Positions 6,826 through 13,772 of a stretch of 13,819 bases of DNA are shown in pieces (the first letter of the stretch is position 1; every line of letters starts with the position of its first letter). Below the pieces are notes generated by a model. The model searched no databases. It worked only from the letters and a program-made list of their open reading frames with translations, and had not been told where the DNA came from. The DNA lies in NCBI GenBank assembly GCA_028695395.1, contig JAQVJB010000042.1, positions 1 through 13,819 of the forward strand, given 5' to 3'. A program made the position numbers and the translations under genes. This stretch comes from Actinomycetota bacterium. Its GTDB lineage: Bacteria; Actinomycetota; Humimicrobiia; Humimicrobiales; Humimicrobiaceae.

Positions 6826-7836
6826 TTGAGACCAGTAAAGCAAAAGTTAAAAATGGAATTTGCAAAAAATCACTCCATTGCCGAACTTCTTGGCGAAAGA
6901 GATAAATATATAAAAAAGATAGAGCAGGATTTCAATGTTGATATTTTTGTCCTTGGCAACGATATGGAGATATCAGGACAGAAAAAAAATGTTGAACATG
7001 CGGCAAATCTTTTAAATGAACTTACTTTACAAATAAATATCGGTCAAAAAATAAATTCAGAAAAAATAAATGATTCAATACAAATTATGAATAGTAAATC
7101 TATATTAAAACCGCATGAAATTTTTAATAATTATATTATCGTAAATAATGGAAAAAAAATTAAGGCAAGAACTGCCGGGCAGCAAAAATATATTGAAGCA
7201 ATAAAAAATAATACTATTATTTTCGGTATAGGTCCGGCTGGTACAGGAAAGACTTATCTGGCACTTGCTATGGCTGTCAATGCATTAAAAGCAAATGAAA
7301 TAGGAAGGATTGTCCTTGTTAAACCTGTTGTTGAGGCAGGGGAAAAACTTGGCTATCTTCCCGGGGACCTTTATGAAAAAGTTAATCCTTTTTTAAAGCC
7401 GCTCTATGACGGCTTATACGAGATGCTGGATATAGAAATTTTCCAGCAGTATATGGAAATGAATATAATAGAAGTAATCCCGCTTGCATATATGCGTGGC
7501 AGGACGCTTAATGATTCTTTTATTATCCTTGATGAAGCACAGAATACTTCACCGGAACAAATGAAGATGTTTCTGACAAGGCTTGGTTTCGGTTCCAAAG
7601 TAGTTATAACCGGTGACATCACCCAGATAGATTTGCCTGAAGGAAAGCAGTCAGGACTTATTATAGTAAATAGCATACTTAAAGACATACAAGGCATTGA
7701 TTTTGTATATCTTACTGCTGATGATGTGGTAAGACATAGCCTTGTGCAGAAAATAGTAAATGCCTATAAAATCTATGAAGAGGATTCATTAAAGAAAAGT
7801 CAGGCTGAAAAAGCAGCAGACAAAAAAGAAAAATAA
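6826..7836 (+). CDS. phoH: PhoH-family ATPase (PhoH-like protein)
   Basis: Cytosolic P-loop ATPase of the PhoH/YbeZ family, related to helicase ATPase cores and often encoded next to ybeY; a role in RNA metabolism is suspected. From the TTG at 6826 the product is 336 aa, the normal family length. An N-terminal region resembling a KH-type RNA-binding fold (about 10-75) precedes the ATPase core, with Walker A G136-P-A-G-T-G-K-T143 and Walker B I-I-L-D236-E237-A-Q-N. T-G-D-I-T-Q-I-D-L-P follows. I reject the earlier in-frame ATG at 6733: it overlaps hinT by 70 nt and adds residues that look like frame-shifted hinT sequence. A Lys/Glu-rich tail ends the protein. pgpH begins 25 nt downstream. Confidence 0.94.
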   Translation: MRPVKQKLKMEFAKNHSIAELLGERDKYIKKIEQDFNVDIFVLGNDMEISGQKKNVEHAANLLNELTLQINIGQKINSEKINDSIQIMNSKSILKPHEIFNNYIIVNNGKKIKARTAGQQKYIEAIKNNTIIFGIGPAGTGKTYLALAMAVNALKANEIGRIVLVKPVVEAGEKLGYLPGDLYEKVNPFLKPLYDGLYEMLDIEIFQQYMEMNIIEVIPLAYMRGRTLNDSFIILDEAQNTSPEQMKMFLTRLGFGSKVVITGDITQIDLPEGKQSGLIIVNSILKDIQGIDFVYLTADDVVRHSLVQKIVNAYKIYEEDSLKKSQAEKAADKKEK

Positions 7837-7861
7837 AATATCTGAGCATCTTTAAAAAATC

Positions 7862-10060
7862 ATGGTTTCAAAAAAAATGAAAGAACAGACCAAAAACATA
7901 GTTAAAACAGAAAATCCAAGAGAAGATGATAGAAGTTTTTTTAGCAGATATTTTGGCTTTAAAAGCATTTTTGCAAAAAGATTTTATACCTTTTTAATTA
8001 CCTTTGGAGTTGTGGTTGCAATACTTTCATACAATTTTACGCCTGATCTTGGCATAGAGCTGGGGAAGCAAAGCCCGAGAACTGTTAAGGCAAACAAGAG
8101 TATAAGCTTTGAAGACCCAGTCATGACTGAAGAGGACAGGAATAAAAGAGAAATAGAAGTTGCCGATGTCTATAAGTATGATACCCAGGTTTTAAATGGT
8201 AAAGACGGAGTTCTCTACCAGATAAGGTATTTTTTTCAGCTTGCAAAAATCATAAAAAAGAAAGACACACTTGAAATTGCTGAAAAAACTGATTATATGT
8301 CCACGCTTCTTGGCGCTAATTATGAAGAACAGCTGATAAGGGAAACTATAAATCTAGATTTTGAGAAGAATAGTATTCTCATGGAAGAAACATTATCTAT
8401 GGCAAAAGATATAATGAAGGAAAACATAAAGCCCAATGATATTGATGCTAAGAAAATAGAGATAAACAGGATAGTAAATGAAAGAGATGATCTTGCGGGA
8501 CCCGAAAAGATAATTGTTTCAGGAGTTCTTAACCAGAATCTAAAGCCGACAGCTGTCTTTGATGCTGCGGCTACTGAAAAGTCCAGGATACAGGCAAGGG
8601 AAGAAACACCTCCCCATATTGTAACTATTGTTGAAGGGCAGACAATAGTAAGTGAAGGCGAAATAGTAAGTGAAAATGATATTCTCATTCTGTCAAACCT
8701 GGGATTGCTAAATACCGGTTTTAACTGGAAAGTATTTTTATATATATGTTTTATTAATCTTGTTACTTTCTCAATTTTTTATTTTTATCTGTTTAAATTC
8801 AATAAGAATATTTTTGACAATTTAAGAAAGCTCTGGATTTCTTCTACAATAATCATTATTTTTATAGCGCTTATAAAGATATTTACAACATTAGCAAGCC
8901 TGCATCTAAACTTTTGGATATATCTTTTCCCGATAATGGCTGCATCTATGCTCGGAACCATAATTTTTGATACCAGGGCAGGAATTATTTTATCAATTAT
9001 TTTAGCAGTCAATCTGGGCATTGCAGCTAATTTTGATTACCAGATGGCGCTTATTTATTTTTTGGGAGGAACTTTTTCAACATTTTTAGTTTCTAATGTA
9101 TCGCAAAGAAGTTCAATAATGAGGGGAGGATTTTTAAGCTCATTATTTTTAGCTTTCTTATTCTTAATTACCAATCTTATCGGCGGAGACCTGAAAGTAA
9201 TTGCGCTTTATTTTGTACTTGGAATAGTAAACGGAGTAATTTCGGCTATAATAACCATAGGGCTTCTTCCTTTCATAGAGTCTTCTTTCAGAATTGTGAC
9301 AGCTATGGGACTTCTTGAATTATCCCATACTGACCAGCCTCTTTTAAAAGAATTATTAATAAATGCTCCGGGAACATATAATCATAGTATTTTGGTAAGC
9401 CATCTTTCTGAATCATGTGCAAATGCAATAGGGGCCGATGCTCTTCTTGTCAAGGTAGCCGCTCTTTATCATGATCTGGGAAAAATGAAAAGACCGGAAT
9501 ATTTTTATGAAAACCAATTGAACGTTGACAATATCCACGACAGGCTCAACCCGTCCATGAGTAAAAATATCATTGCAAATCATATAAAAGACGGCATAGA
9601 GATTGCCATTAAAAATAAGATTCCAAAAAAAGTCGTTGAAGTCATTTCCCAGCATCACGGCAATTCTGTAATAACTTATTTTTTTAAGAAGCAGAAAGAT
9701 ATCGAGCTGCTAAGACTAAACAGCTCAAATCCTGAAGGCATCATGGAAGGTCATTTCAGATATCCTGCAAAAAAACCGCAGACCAAAGAATCAGCCATAC
9801 TTATGCTTGCTGATGCTACTGAAGCAGCAGTAAGGTCCATAGACAAAATAACTCCTAAGAAAATTGAGCAGATGGTGAATGATATAGTTAAATCAAAAAT
9901 AGATGATGAGCAGTTAAGCGAAGCTGACATAACAATCAAGGAAGTAAATATTGTAAAAAATACGCTCATTGACGGGCTTATATCTATTTATCATTCAAGA
10001 ATTTCATATCAGGAACCGGCACCTACGCTTTCAATTTCTACAGAAAAGGAAATGCAGTAG
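7862..10060 (+). CDS. pgpH: 7TM-HD membrane phosphohydrolase, PgpH-type c-di-AMP phosphodiesterase
   Basis: Membrane HD-domain protein of the YqfF/PgpH family; the characterised Listeria member degrades cyclic di-AMP to pApA. The 732-aa product has the whole family layout: a basic N-terminal tail, one helix at about 41-58, an extracytoplasmic 7TMR-HDED domain (about 60-280), a seven-helix membrane block (about 285-475) and a cytoplasmic HD domain (about 480-665). The HD domain contains A-P-G-T-Y-N-H508-S, the metal-binding H537-D538 in Y-H-D-L-G-K, R-P-E-Y-F-x-E-N-Q, H-D-R-L-N-P-x-x-S and a later Q-H-H-G. All expected metal ligands seem present, so it should be active. It lies between phoH and ybeY, the same arrangement as in many Bacillota. 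No clear Shine-Dalgarno sequence supports ATG 7862; an in-frame ATG at 7877 is also possible. Confidence 0.93.
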   Translation: MVSKKMKEQTKNIVKTENPREDDRSFFSRYFGFKSIFAKRFYTFLITFGVVVAILSYNFTPDLGIELGKQSPRTVKANKSISFEDPVMTEEDRNKREIEVADVYKYDTQVLNGKDGVLYQIRYFFQLAKIIKKKDTLEIAEKTDYMSTLLGANYEEQLIRETINLDFEKNSILMEETLSMAKDIMKENIKPNDIDAKKIEINRIVNERDDLAGPEKIIVSGVLNQNLKPTAVFDAAATEKSRIQAREETPPHIVTIVEGQTIVSEGEIVSENDILILSNLGLLNTGFNWKVFLYICFINLVTFSIFYFYLFKFNKNIFDNLRKLWISSTIIIIFIALIKIFTTLASLHLNFWIYLFPIMAASMLGTIIFDTRAGIILSIILAVNLGIAANFDYQMALIYFLGGTFSTFLVSNVSQRSSIMRGGFLSSLFLAFLFLITNLIGGDLKVIALYFVLGIVNGVISAIITIGLLPFIESSFRIVTAMGLLELSHTDQPLLKELLINAPGTYNHSILVSHLSESCANAIGADALLVKVAALYHDLGKMKRPEYFYENQLNVDNIHDRLNPSMSKNIIANHIKDGIEIAIKNKIPKKVVEVISQHHGNSVITYFFKKQKDIELLRLNSSNPEGIMEGHFRYPAKKPQTKESAILMLADATEAAVRSIDKITPKKIEQMVNDIVKSKIDDEQLSEADITIKEVNIVKNTLIDGLISIYHSRISYQEPAPTLSISTEKEMQ

Positions 10061-10099
10061 TTTCAAAAAAAGTATTAACAATTAAAAGAAAGAAAATAT

Positions 10100-10594
10100 A
10101 TGGAAGTAATAATAATAAATAACCAGGATGATGTTGATATCAATGAAGATAAAATCAGCTCAGTTTCCAAATTTATATTCAGCCAGTTTGAAAAAGATGA
10201 AAGCAGTGAGCTTAATATTGCCTTAATAGGTAAAGATGAGATAAAAGAAATAAATGAGAAATATAGACAAATAAACAAGCCTACAGATGTACTGTCTTTT
10301 TCATATCGTAATGATAAAGATATTTTCGGTTTTATGGGAGATGAAAAAGAATTCAGAAAAGAGTACGGTTTTTTTACTGTCGGGGAAATCCTTTTATGCC
10401 CTTCTGTGGCTAAGGAAAAGCTAAAAGATTATGGAGATGACTGGAGCCTGGAGAAGCTTCTTATGTTTTTAATAATACATGGCATTCTTCATATATACGA
10501 ATATGACCATGATTCAGATGAAGACAGGAAGAACATGGAAAGCGAACAATTAAGACTGCTAGAACTTGCTGAAAAAGAATTCAAATCCTTTTAG
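10100..10594 (+). CDS. ybeY: endoribonuclease YbeY (rRNA maturation factor)
   Basis: Zinc-dependent single-strand endoribonuclease needed for 16S rRNA 3'-end maturation and 70S quality control in studied bacteria; 164 aa, typical. The UPF0054 signature is present: N-x-x-Y-R-x-x-x-x-P-T-D-V-L-S-F at about 53-68, G-E-I-L-L-C at about 96-101, and the metal site H127-G-I-L-H131-I-Y-E-Y-D-H137. The usual Gly before Y-D-H is Glu134 here, but the three metal-binding histidines are kept. It follows pgpH by 39 nt with only a weak AGAAAG-like ribosome binding site. Its position near phoH and era is the conserved one, linking the three to ribosome assembly. Confidence 0.95.
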   Translation: MEVIIINNQDDVDINEDKISSVSKFIFSQFEKDESSELNIALIGKDEIKEINEKYRQINKPTDVLSFSYRNDKDIFGFMGDEKEFRKEYGFFTVGEILLCPSVAKEKLKDYGDDWSLEKLLMFLIIHGILHIYEYDHDSDEDRKNMESEQLRLLELAEKEFKSF

Positions 10595-10596
10595 AG

Positions 10597-10626
10597 TTGA
10601 CACGTATAGTAAAATTTAGATGAAAT
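10597..10626 (+). promoter_or_regulatory. possible promoter for the acetyltransferase gene
   Basis: A perfect -35 hexamer TTGACA (10597-10602) begins 3 nt after the ybeY stop codon. The best -10 at a workable distance is TGAAAT (10621-10626, 18-nt spacer), which is weak. Confidence 0.35.
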
Positions 10627-10650
10627 TACTTTTTGCCTGCTGAATTTGAT

Positions 10651-11133
10651 ATGGATAATATTTCAATAAAAGTATTAAACGATTTAGACCCTGATATTAC
10701 TTTTGAGTTAAAAAAACTTGAAATTTCAAATCTTGGGCAAAGCGCTTCAATCAATGAGTGGGTTATTCCTGTCTTTATAAAATACGGGAAGGTAATTGTA
10801 GCTGTTAAATGTGAAAAAAAATATTTGAAAAAAAAGGAAGAAATTATTGCTGTCAATGAACTTTTAAGAAAATGGGGAGATCCAAAAACTGTTTTTATTC
10901 ATTCCTTTTATGTAAAAGAATCTTTCAGGGGAAAAGGCATAGGCAGCTTGCTTTTGGAAGAATCGATAAAGATACTTAAAAAAGAAAAAGTTAAAAATAT
11001 AGAGCTTACTGTTGACCCTCAAAATATGCAGGCAATCAGACTTTATGAAAAGTTTAACTTTAAAAAAGCAGATTATATTGCGAATTTATATGGAAAGGGA
11101 ATACACAGAGATTTAATGATATGCAAGATATAA
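10651..11133 (+). CDS. GNAT-family N-acetyltransferase (substrate unknown)
   Basis: Acetyl-CoA-dependent N-acetyltransferase of the GNAT fold, 160 aa from ATG 10651. The acetyl-CoA pyrophosphate-binding loop is R93-G-K-G-I-G, preceded by the V-K-E-S-F strand turn. It is followed by the helix L-L-L-E-E-S-I, then L-T-V-D-P-x-N-x-x-A-I-R-L-Y-E-K-F-N-F-K-K, the standard motif B region. This resembles RimI-like enzymes, but I cannot assign a substrate. The start is uncertain: no Shine-Dalgarno sequence precedes ATG 10651 or an in-frame TTG at 10633; the ATG fits the family N terminus better. Its end overlaps the start of era by 13 nt, so the two are probably translationally coupled. In other genomes this slot between ybeY and era is usually held by a CBS-domain protein or by dgkA and cdd. 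Confidence 0.85.
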   Translation: MDNISIKVLNDLDPDITFELKKLEISNLGQSASINEWVIPVFIKYGKVIVAVKCEKKYLKKKEEIIAVNELLRKWGDPKTVFIHSFYVKESFRGKGIGSLLLEESIKILKKEKVKNIELTVDPQNMQAIRLYEKFNFKKADYIANLYGKGIHRDLMICKI

Positions 11134-12056
11134 ATAAGAAAAAGAGAATATCTGAAAAAGACAAAGAATTTAAAGCCGGTTTCGTGGCTATTGCTGGCAG
11201 GACTAATGTAGGCAAATCTACTCTTATAAATAATATTTTGGGACAGAAGATACTTGCGACTTCCTCGAAAGCTCAGACTACAAGAAAAAGAGTTAATTGT
11301 ATTTATAATGATTACAATTCGCAGATTGTTTTTGTGGATATTCCCGGATTCTTAAAACCGAAGACTCTGCTGACCGAAAAGCTGAACAATCTGATTTTAA
11401 GAACTGCCGGCGATGCTGATCTGCTACTTATGATGTTTGATATATCTTCGGGAATAGGTTCCGGGGATTTTTTTGTTTATGAAAAAATTAAAAGTTTAAA
11501 TAAACCGATTATTTTTGTTCTGAATAAAATAGATAAAGCAGGTAAAGAAAAAATAATACAGGAAAAAGAAAAGCTTAATGTTTTTGATTTAAAGAAAGAT
11601 GTAATAGAAGTATCTGCTTTAAGAAAAAAAAATATAGATATTCTTATTGAAAGAATCAAAACATTTTTGCCTGAAAGTGCTCCTTACTTTCCTGATGATA
11701 TTTTAACAGATATACCCGTTAAAGAAATTGCTGCCGAAATTATAAGAGAAAAACTAATCAGTCTTTTAAGCGAAGAGCTTCCCCATACTATTGCTGTAGA
11801 GATTGATAAATTTGAGGAAGCTGAAGGCAAAAAAAATCTTACGAAAATTTCAGCAATAATCTATGTTTCTAAAAAATCACATAAATCAATGATTATAGGC
11901 AAATCCGGACATATCCTGAAAGAGGCAGGGACTCAGTCCAGGCTGGAAATAGAGGAACTTCTGGGAAATAAGGTTTTTATTGAGCTATGGGTTAAAGTAA
12001 GGGAAAACTGGACAATGAATGAAAAAGATTTAAAAGAATTTGGTTTAATAAATTAA
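11121..12056 (+). CDS. era: GTPase Era
   Basis: Essential GTPase that binds the 3' end of 16S rRNA during 30S assembly; 311 aa, usual length. G1 is G26-R-T-N-V-G-K-S-T34, G2 lies in the K-A-Q-T-T-R-K-R stretch, G3 is D-I-P-G (most Era proteins have D-T-P-G), G4 is N-K-I-D and G5 is S-A-L. The C-terminal KH domain has I-I-G-K-S-G-H-I-L-K-E-A-G followed by R-L-E-I-E-E-L-L-G and V-K-V-R-E-N-W, the RNA-binding signature. The ATG lies inside the end of the acetyltransferase gene (13-nt overlap). A charged N-terminal extension of about 17 residues precedes the G domain. deoC follows after a short gap. Confidence 0.97.
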   Translation: MQDINKKKRISEKDKEFKAGFVAIAGRTNVGKSTLINNILGQKILATSSKAQTTRKRVNCIYNDYNSQIVFVDIPGFLKPKTLLTEKLNNLILRTAGDADLLLMMFDISSGIGSGDFFVYEKIKSLNKPIIFVLNKIDKAGKEKIIQEKEKLNVFDLKKDVIEVSALRKKNIDILIERIKTFLPESAPYFPDDILTDIPVKEIAAEIIREKLISLLSEELPHTIAVEIDKFEEAEGKKNLTKISAIIYVSKKSHKSMIIGKSGHILKEAGTQSRLEIEELLGNKVFIELWVKVRENWTMNEKDLKEFGLIN

Positions 12057-12104
12057 TCTTTTTATAAATTATTAATATTATTTTTATTATATTTGAAAGG
12101 CTCG

Positions 12105-12815
12105 GTGATTATTACGTTAACTAGAGAACAACTGGCAAAAACAATAGACCTGACTTATCTCAAACCTATTGCTACTGTGAAGGAGATTGAAAGTCTCTGT
12201 CTTAAGTCGAGAAAATATCATTTTGCAAGTCTTTGCGTTAACCCCTGCATGATAACTATTGCACGCAGATTCCTGGCAGACACAGATGTTAAGGTGTGTT
12301 CTGTCGTTGGATTCCCTTTGGGGGTCAATTCAACAGAAACCAAGGTATTTGAGGCTAAAGACTGTGTTAAAAAAGGTGCAGATGAGATTGATGTCATGAT
12401 AAATATCGGGGCACTTAAGAGCGGAAATTTTGTTTTTGTTGAAAAAGAGTTGCTTATAATCGTTAATGTCATCAGGCGCGAGCAAATGGCTGAATACAAT
12501 AAGCATATAAATATCAAGGTTATAATTGAGACCGGCAATCTTTTAAAAGATGAGATAAAGAAAGTATGCAAAATTGTTGAAGATATCGGGGCCGATTTTA
12601 TTCAGACTTCTACAGGGTATGGGACCAGAGGTGTGGAGCTTGACGATATAAGACTTATAAGAGAGATAGTCACTAGGAATATAGGAGTAAAAGCATCTGG
12701 CGGCATAAGGACCTTTAAAGACGCACAAGCTTTAATAGATGCAGGGGCGACAAGATTGGGCACCAGTGCAGGAGTTGAAATAATGGATGAATATATTGAG
12801 ATTTTTGATAAATAG
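12105..12815 (+). CDS. deoC: deoxyribose-phosphate aldolase (DeoC family) with altered active site
   Basis: TIM-barrel aldolase family that splits 2-deoxyribose 5-phosphate into glyceraldehyde 3-phosphate and acetaldehyde. The 236-aa product aligns along its length with bacterial DeoC: I-D-L-T-Y-L-K-P, V-C-S-V-V-G-F-P-L-G, E-I-D96-V-M-I-N-I-G-A-L, K-V-I-I-E-T-G, F-I-Q167-T-S-T-G and V-K196-A-S-G-G-I-R-T. The Lys that forms the Schiff base in known enzymes (K167 in E. coli, in the I/V-K-T-S-T-G motif) is Gln here, codon CAG at 12603-12605, while the equivalents of D102 and K201 remain. Classical activity is therefore doubtful. I chose GTG 12105 because AAAGG (12096-12100) lies 4 nt upstream; an in-frame TTG at 12093 would add four residues. 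It stands between era and recO, near where cdd (pyrimidine salvage) occurs in Bacillota. Confidence 0.88.
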   Translation: MIITLTREQLAKTIDLTYLKPIATVKEIESLCLKSRKYHFASLCVNPCMITIARRFLADTDVKVCSVVGFPLGVNSTETKVFEAKDCVKKGADEIDVMINIGALKSGNFVFVEKELLIIVNVIRREQMAEYNKHINIKVIIETGNLLKDEIKKVCKIVEDIGADFIQTSTGYGTRGVELDDIRLIREIVTRNIGVKASGGIRTFKDAQALIDAGATRLGTSAGVEIMDEYIEIFDK

Positions 12816-12832
12816 TTTTTAAAAATTATATT
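12805..12832 (+). promoter_or_regulatory. putative recO promoter
   Basis: TTGATA (12805-12810, inside the end of deoC) and TATATT (12827-12832) have a 16-nt spacer. The predicted start near 12839 is about 4 nt before the recO ATG, which has no Shine-Dalgarno sequence. Confidence 0.45.
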
Positions 12833-12842
12833 AATATTTTTT

Positions 12843-13682
12843 ATGCCAACATATAAGGCAAAAGGTCTTGTAGTCAAATCGTATCGTCTTGGGGAAGCAG
12901 ACAAGATAGTTAAGATTTTCACTCCGGATATTGGCCTGATAAGCGCAGTAGCCAAGGGGGCTTTTAATATAAAAAGCAAATTTTCAGGCAGGTTGGAACT
13001 TTATAATGTTATTGACTGCGAATTTTCACAGGGAAAAACACTTGATATTGTAAGCCAGGCAGAAATATTAGAAATATTCAATAGTATTTCATGTGATTTT
13101 TTAAAATTTAATTACAGCCAGTTAATATCAGAGATGATATTGAAAACCCAGTCTGAGAAAGCTTCATCCCATAATCTTTTTAAACTCACTTATCTTGTAA
13201 TCAAGAAAATAAATAATATCGGAATCAATGATGAAGTTCTTTTGCAAGTGATTATTATTTTTTTCATGATTAATTTTTCAAAAATAATGGGCCATACTCC
13301 GATGCTTAAGTACTGCACTGTGTGTGGGAAAAGAATACTAAAAGAATCAGGAGCAGATAACAATGATAAAACCGGAATAAATATTATTGAAAAATATATC
13401 GATGATAACGGATTTTCTATATTTTTTTCTATAGAATATGGCGGGACAGTTTGCAGAAATTGTTCTTCAGGTAAGAGCGGTATAATATTTTTGAATACCA
13501 GGGAGGCATCTTTGCTTGCCAGGCTTTTTTACTGCCATCTGGAAGAGCTGACAGACAATTGCACAAATATTAAGACTTCCTCAAAATTATTAGATTTGAT
13601 GGCCGAATATGTATCTTTTCATTCAGAGATATCTATTGCAAGCCTTGCCTATCTGAAAAAAATACAAAAAGATTTTATTTAG
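12843..13682 (+). CDS. recO: DNA repair protein RecO
   Basis: Recombination mediator that works with RecR, and RecF where present, to load RecA on SSB-coated gapped DNA; 279 aa, slightly longer than the usual 240-260. The N-terminal OB fold (about 1-80) starts with the family-typical K-A-K-G-L-V-V-K-S-Y-R-L-G-E-A-D-K-I-V and includes V-A-K-G-A. A helical region follows, and a zinc site is formed by C158-x2-C161 and C204-x2-C207. The 42-residue stretch between the two Cys pairs is longer than in many relatives and may explain the extra length. The gene begins 27 nt after deoC. The order era-(x)-recO-glyQ is common in bacteria. Confidence 0.93.
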   Translation: MPTYKAKGLVVKSYRLGEADKIVKIFTPDIGLISAVAKGAFNIKSKFSGRLELYNVIDCEFSQGKTLDIVSQAEILEIFNSISCDFLKFNYSQLISEMILKTQSEKASSHNLFKLTYLVIKKINNIGINDEVLLQVIIIFFMINFSKIMGHTPMLKYCTVCGKRILKESGADNNDKTGINIIEKYIDDNGFSIFFSIEYGGTVCRNCSSGKSGIIFLNTREASLLARLFYCHLEELTDNCTNIKTSSKLLDLMAEYVSFHSEISIASLAYLKKIQKDFI

Positions 13683-13735
13683 TTTAATTTAGCATATGAA
13701 TTGAAGAATATTTTATTTTATAAAAAAATTACAAA

Positions 13736-13764
13736 TTGACTATAATTTTAATAATTATTAAAAT
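13736..13764 (+). promoter_or_regulatory. glyQ promoter with embedded palindrome
   Basis: TTGACT (13736-13741) and TAAAAT (13759-13764) are separated by exactly 17 nt. The predicted start near 13771 is about 2 nt before the glyQ ATG. A perfect 20-nt palindrome, ATTTTAATAATTATTAAAAT, fills 13745-13764, covering the spacer and the -10. The 90-nt recO-glyQ gap leaves no room for a T-box leader after this promoter. Confidence 0.6.
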
Positions 13765-13772
13765 AAACACTT

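Noticed and set aside
13683..13735. Intrinsic terminator after recO
   Set aside because: Only A/T-rich runs are present, with no GC-containing stem before a T tract.
13683..13772. T-box leader for glyQ
   Set aside because: The gap is only 90 nt, has no T-box core sequence or terminator hairpin, and the best promoter lies directly at the start codon.
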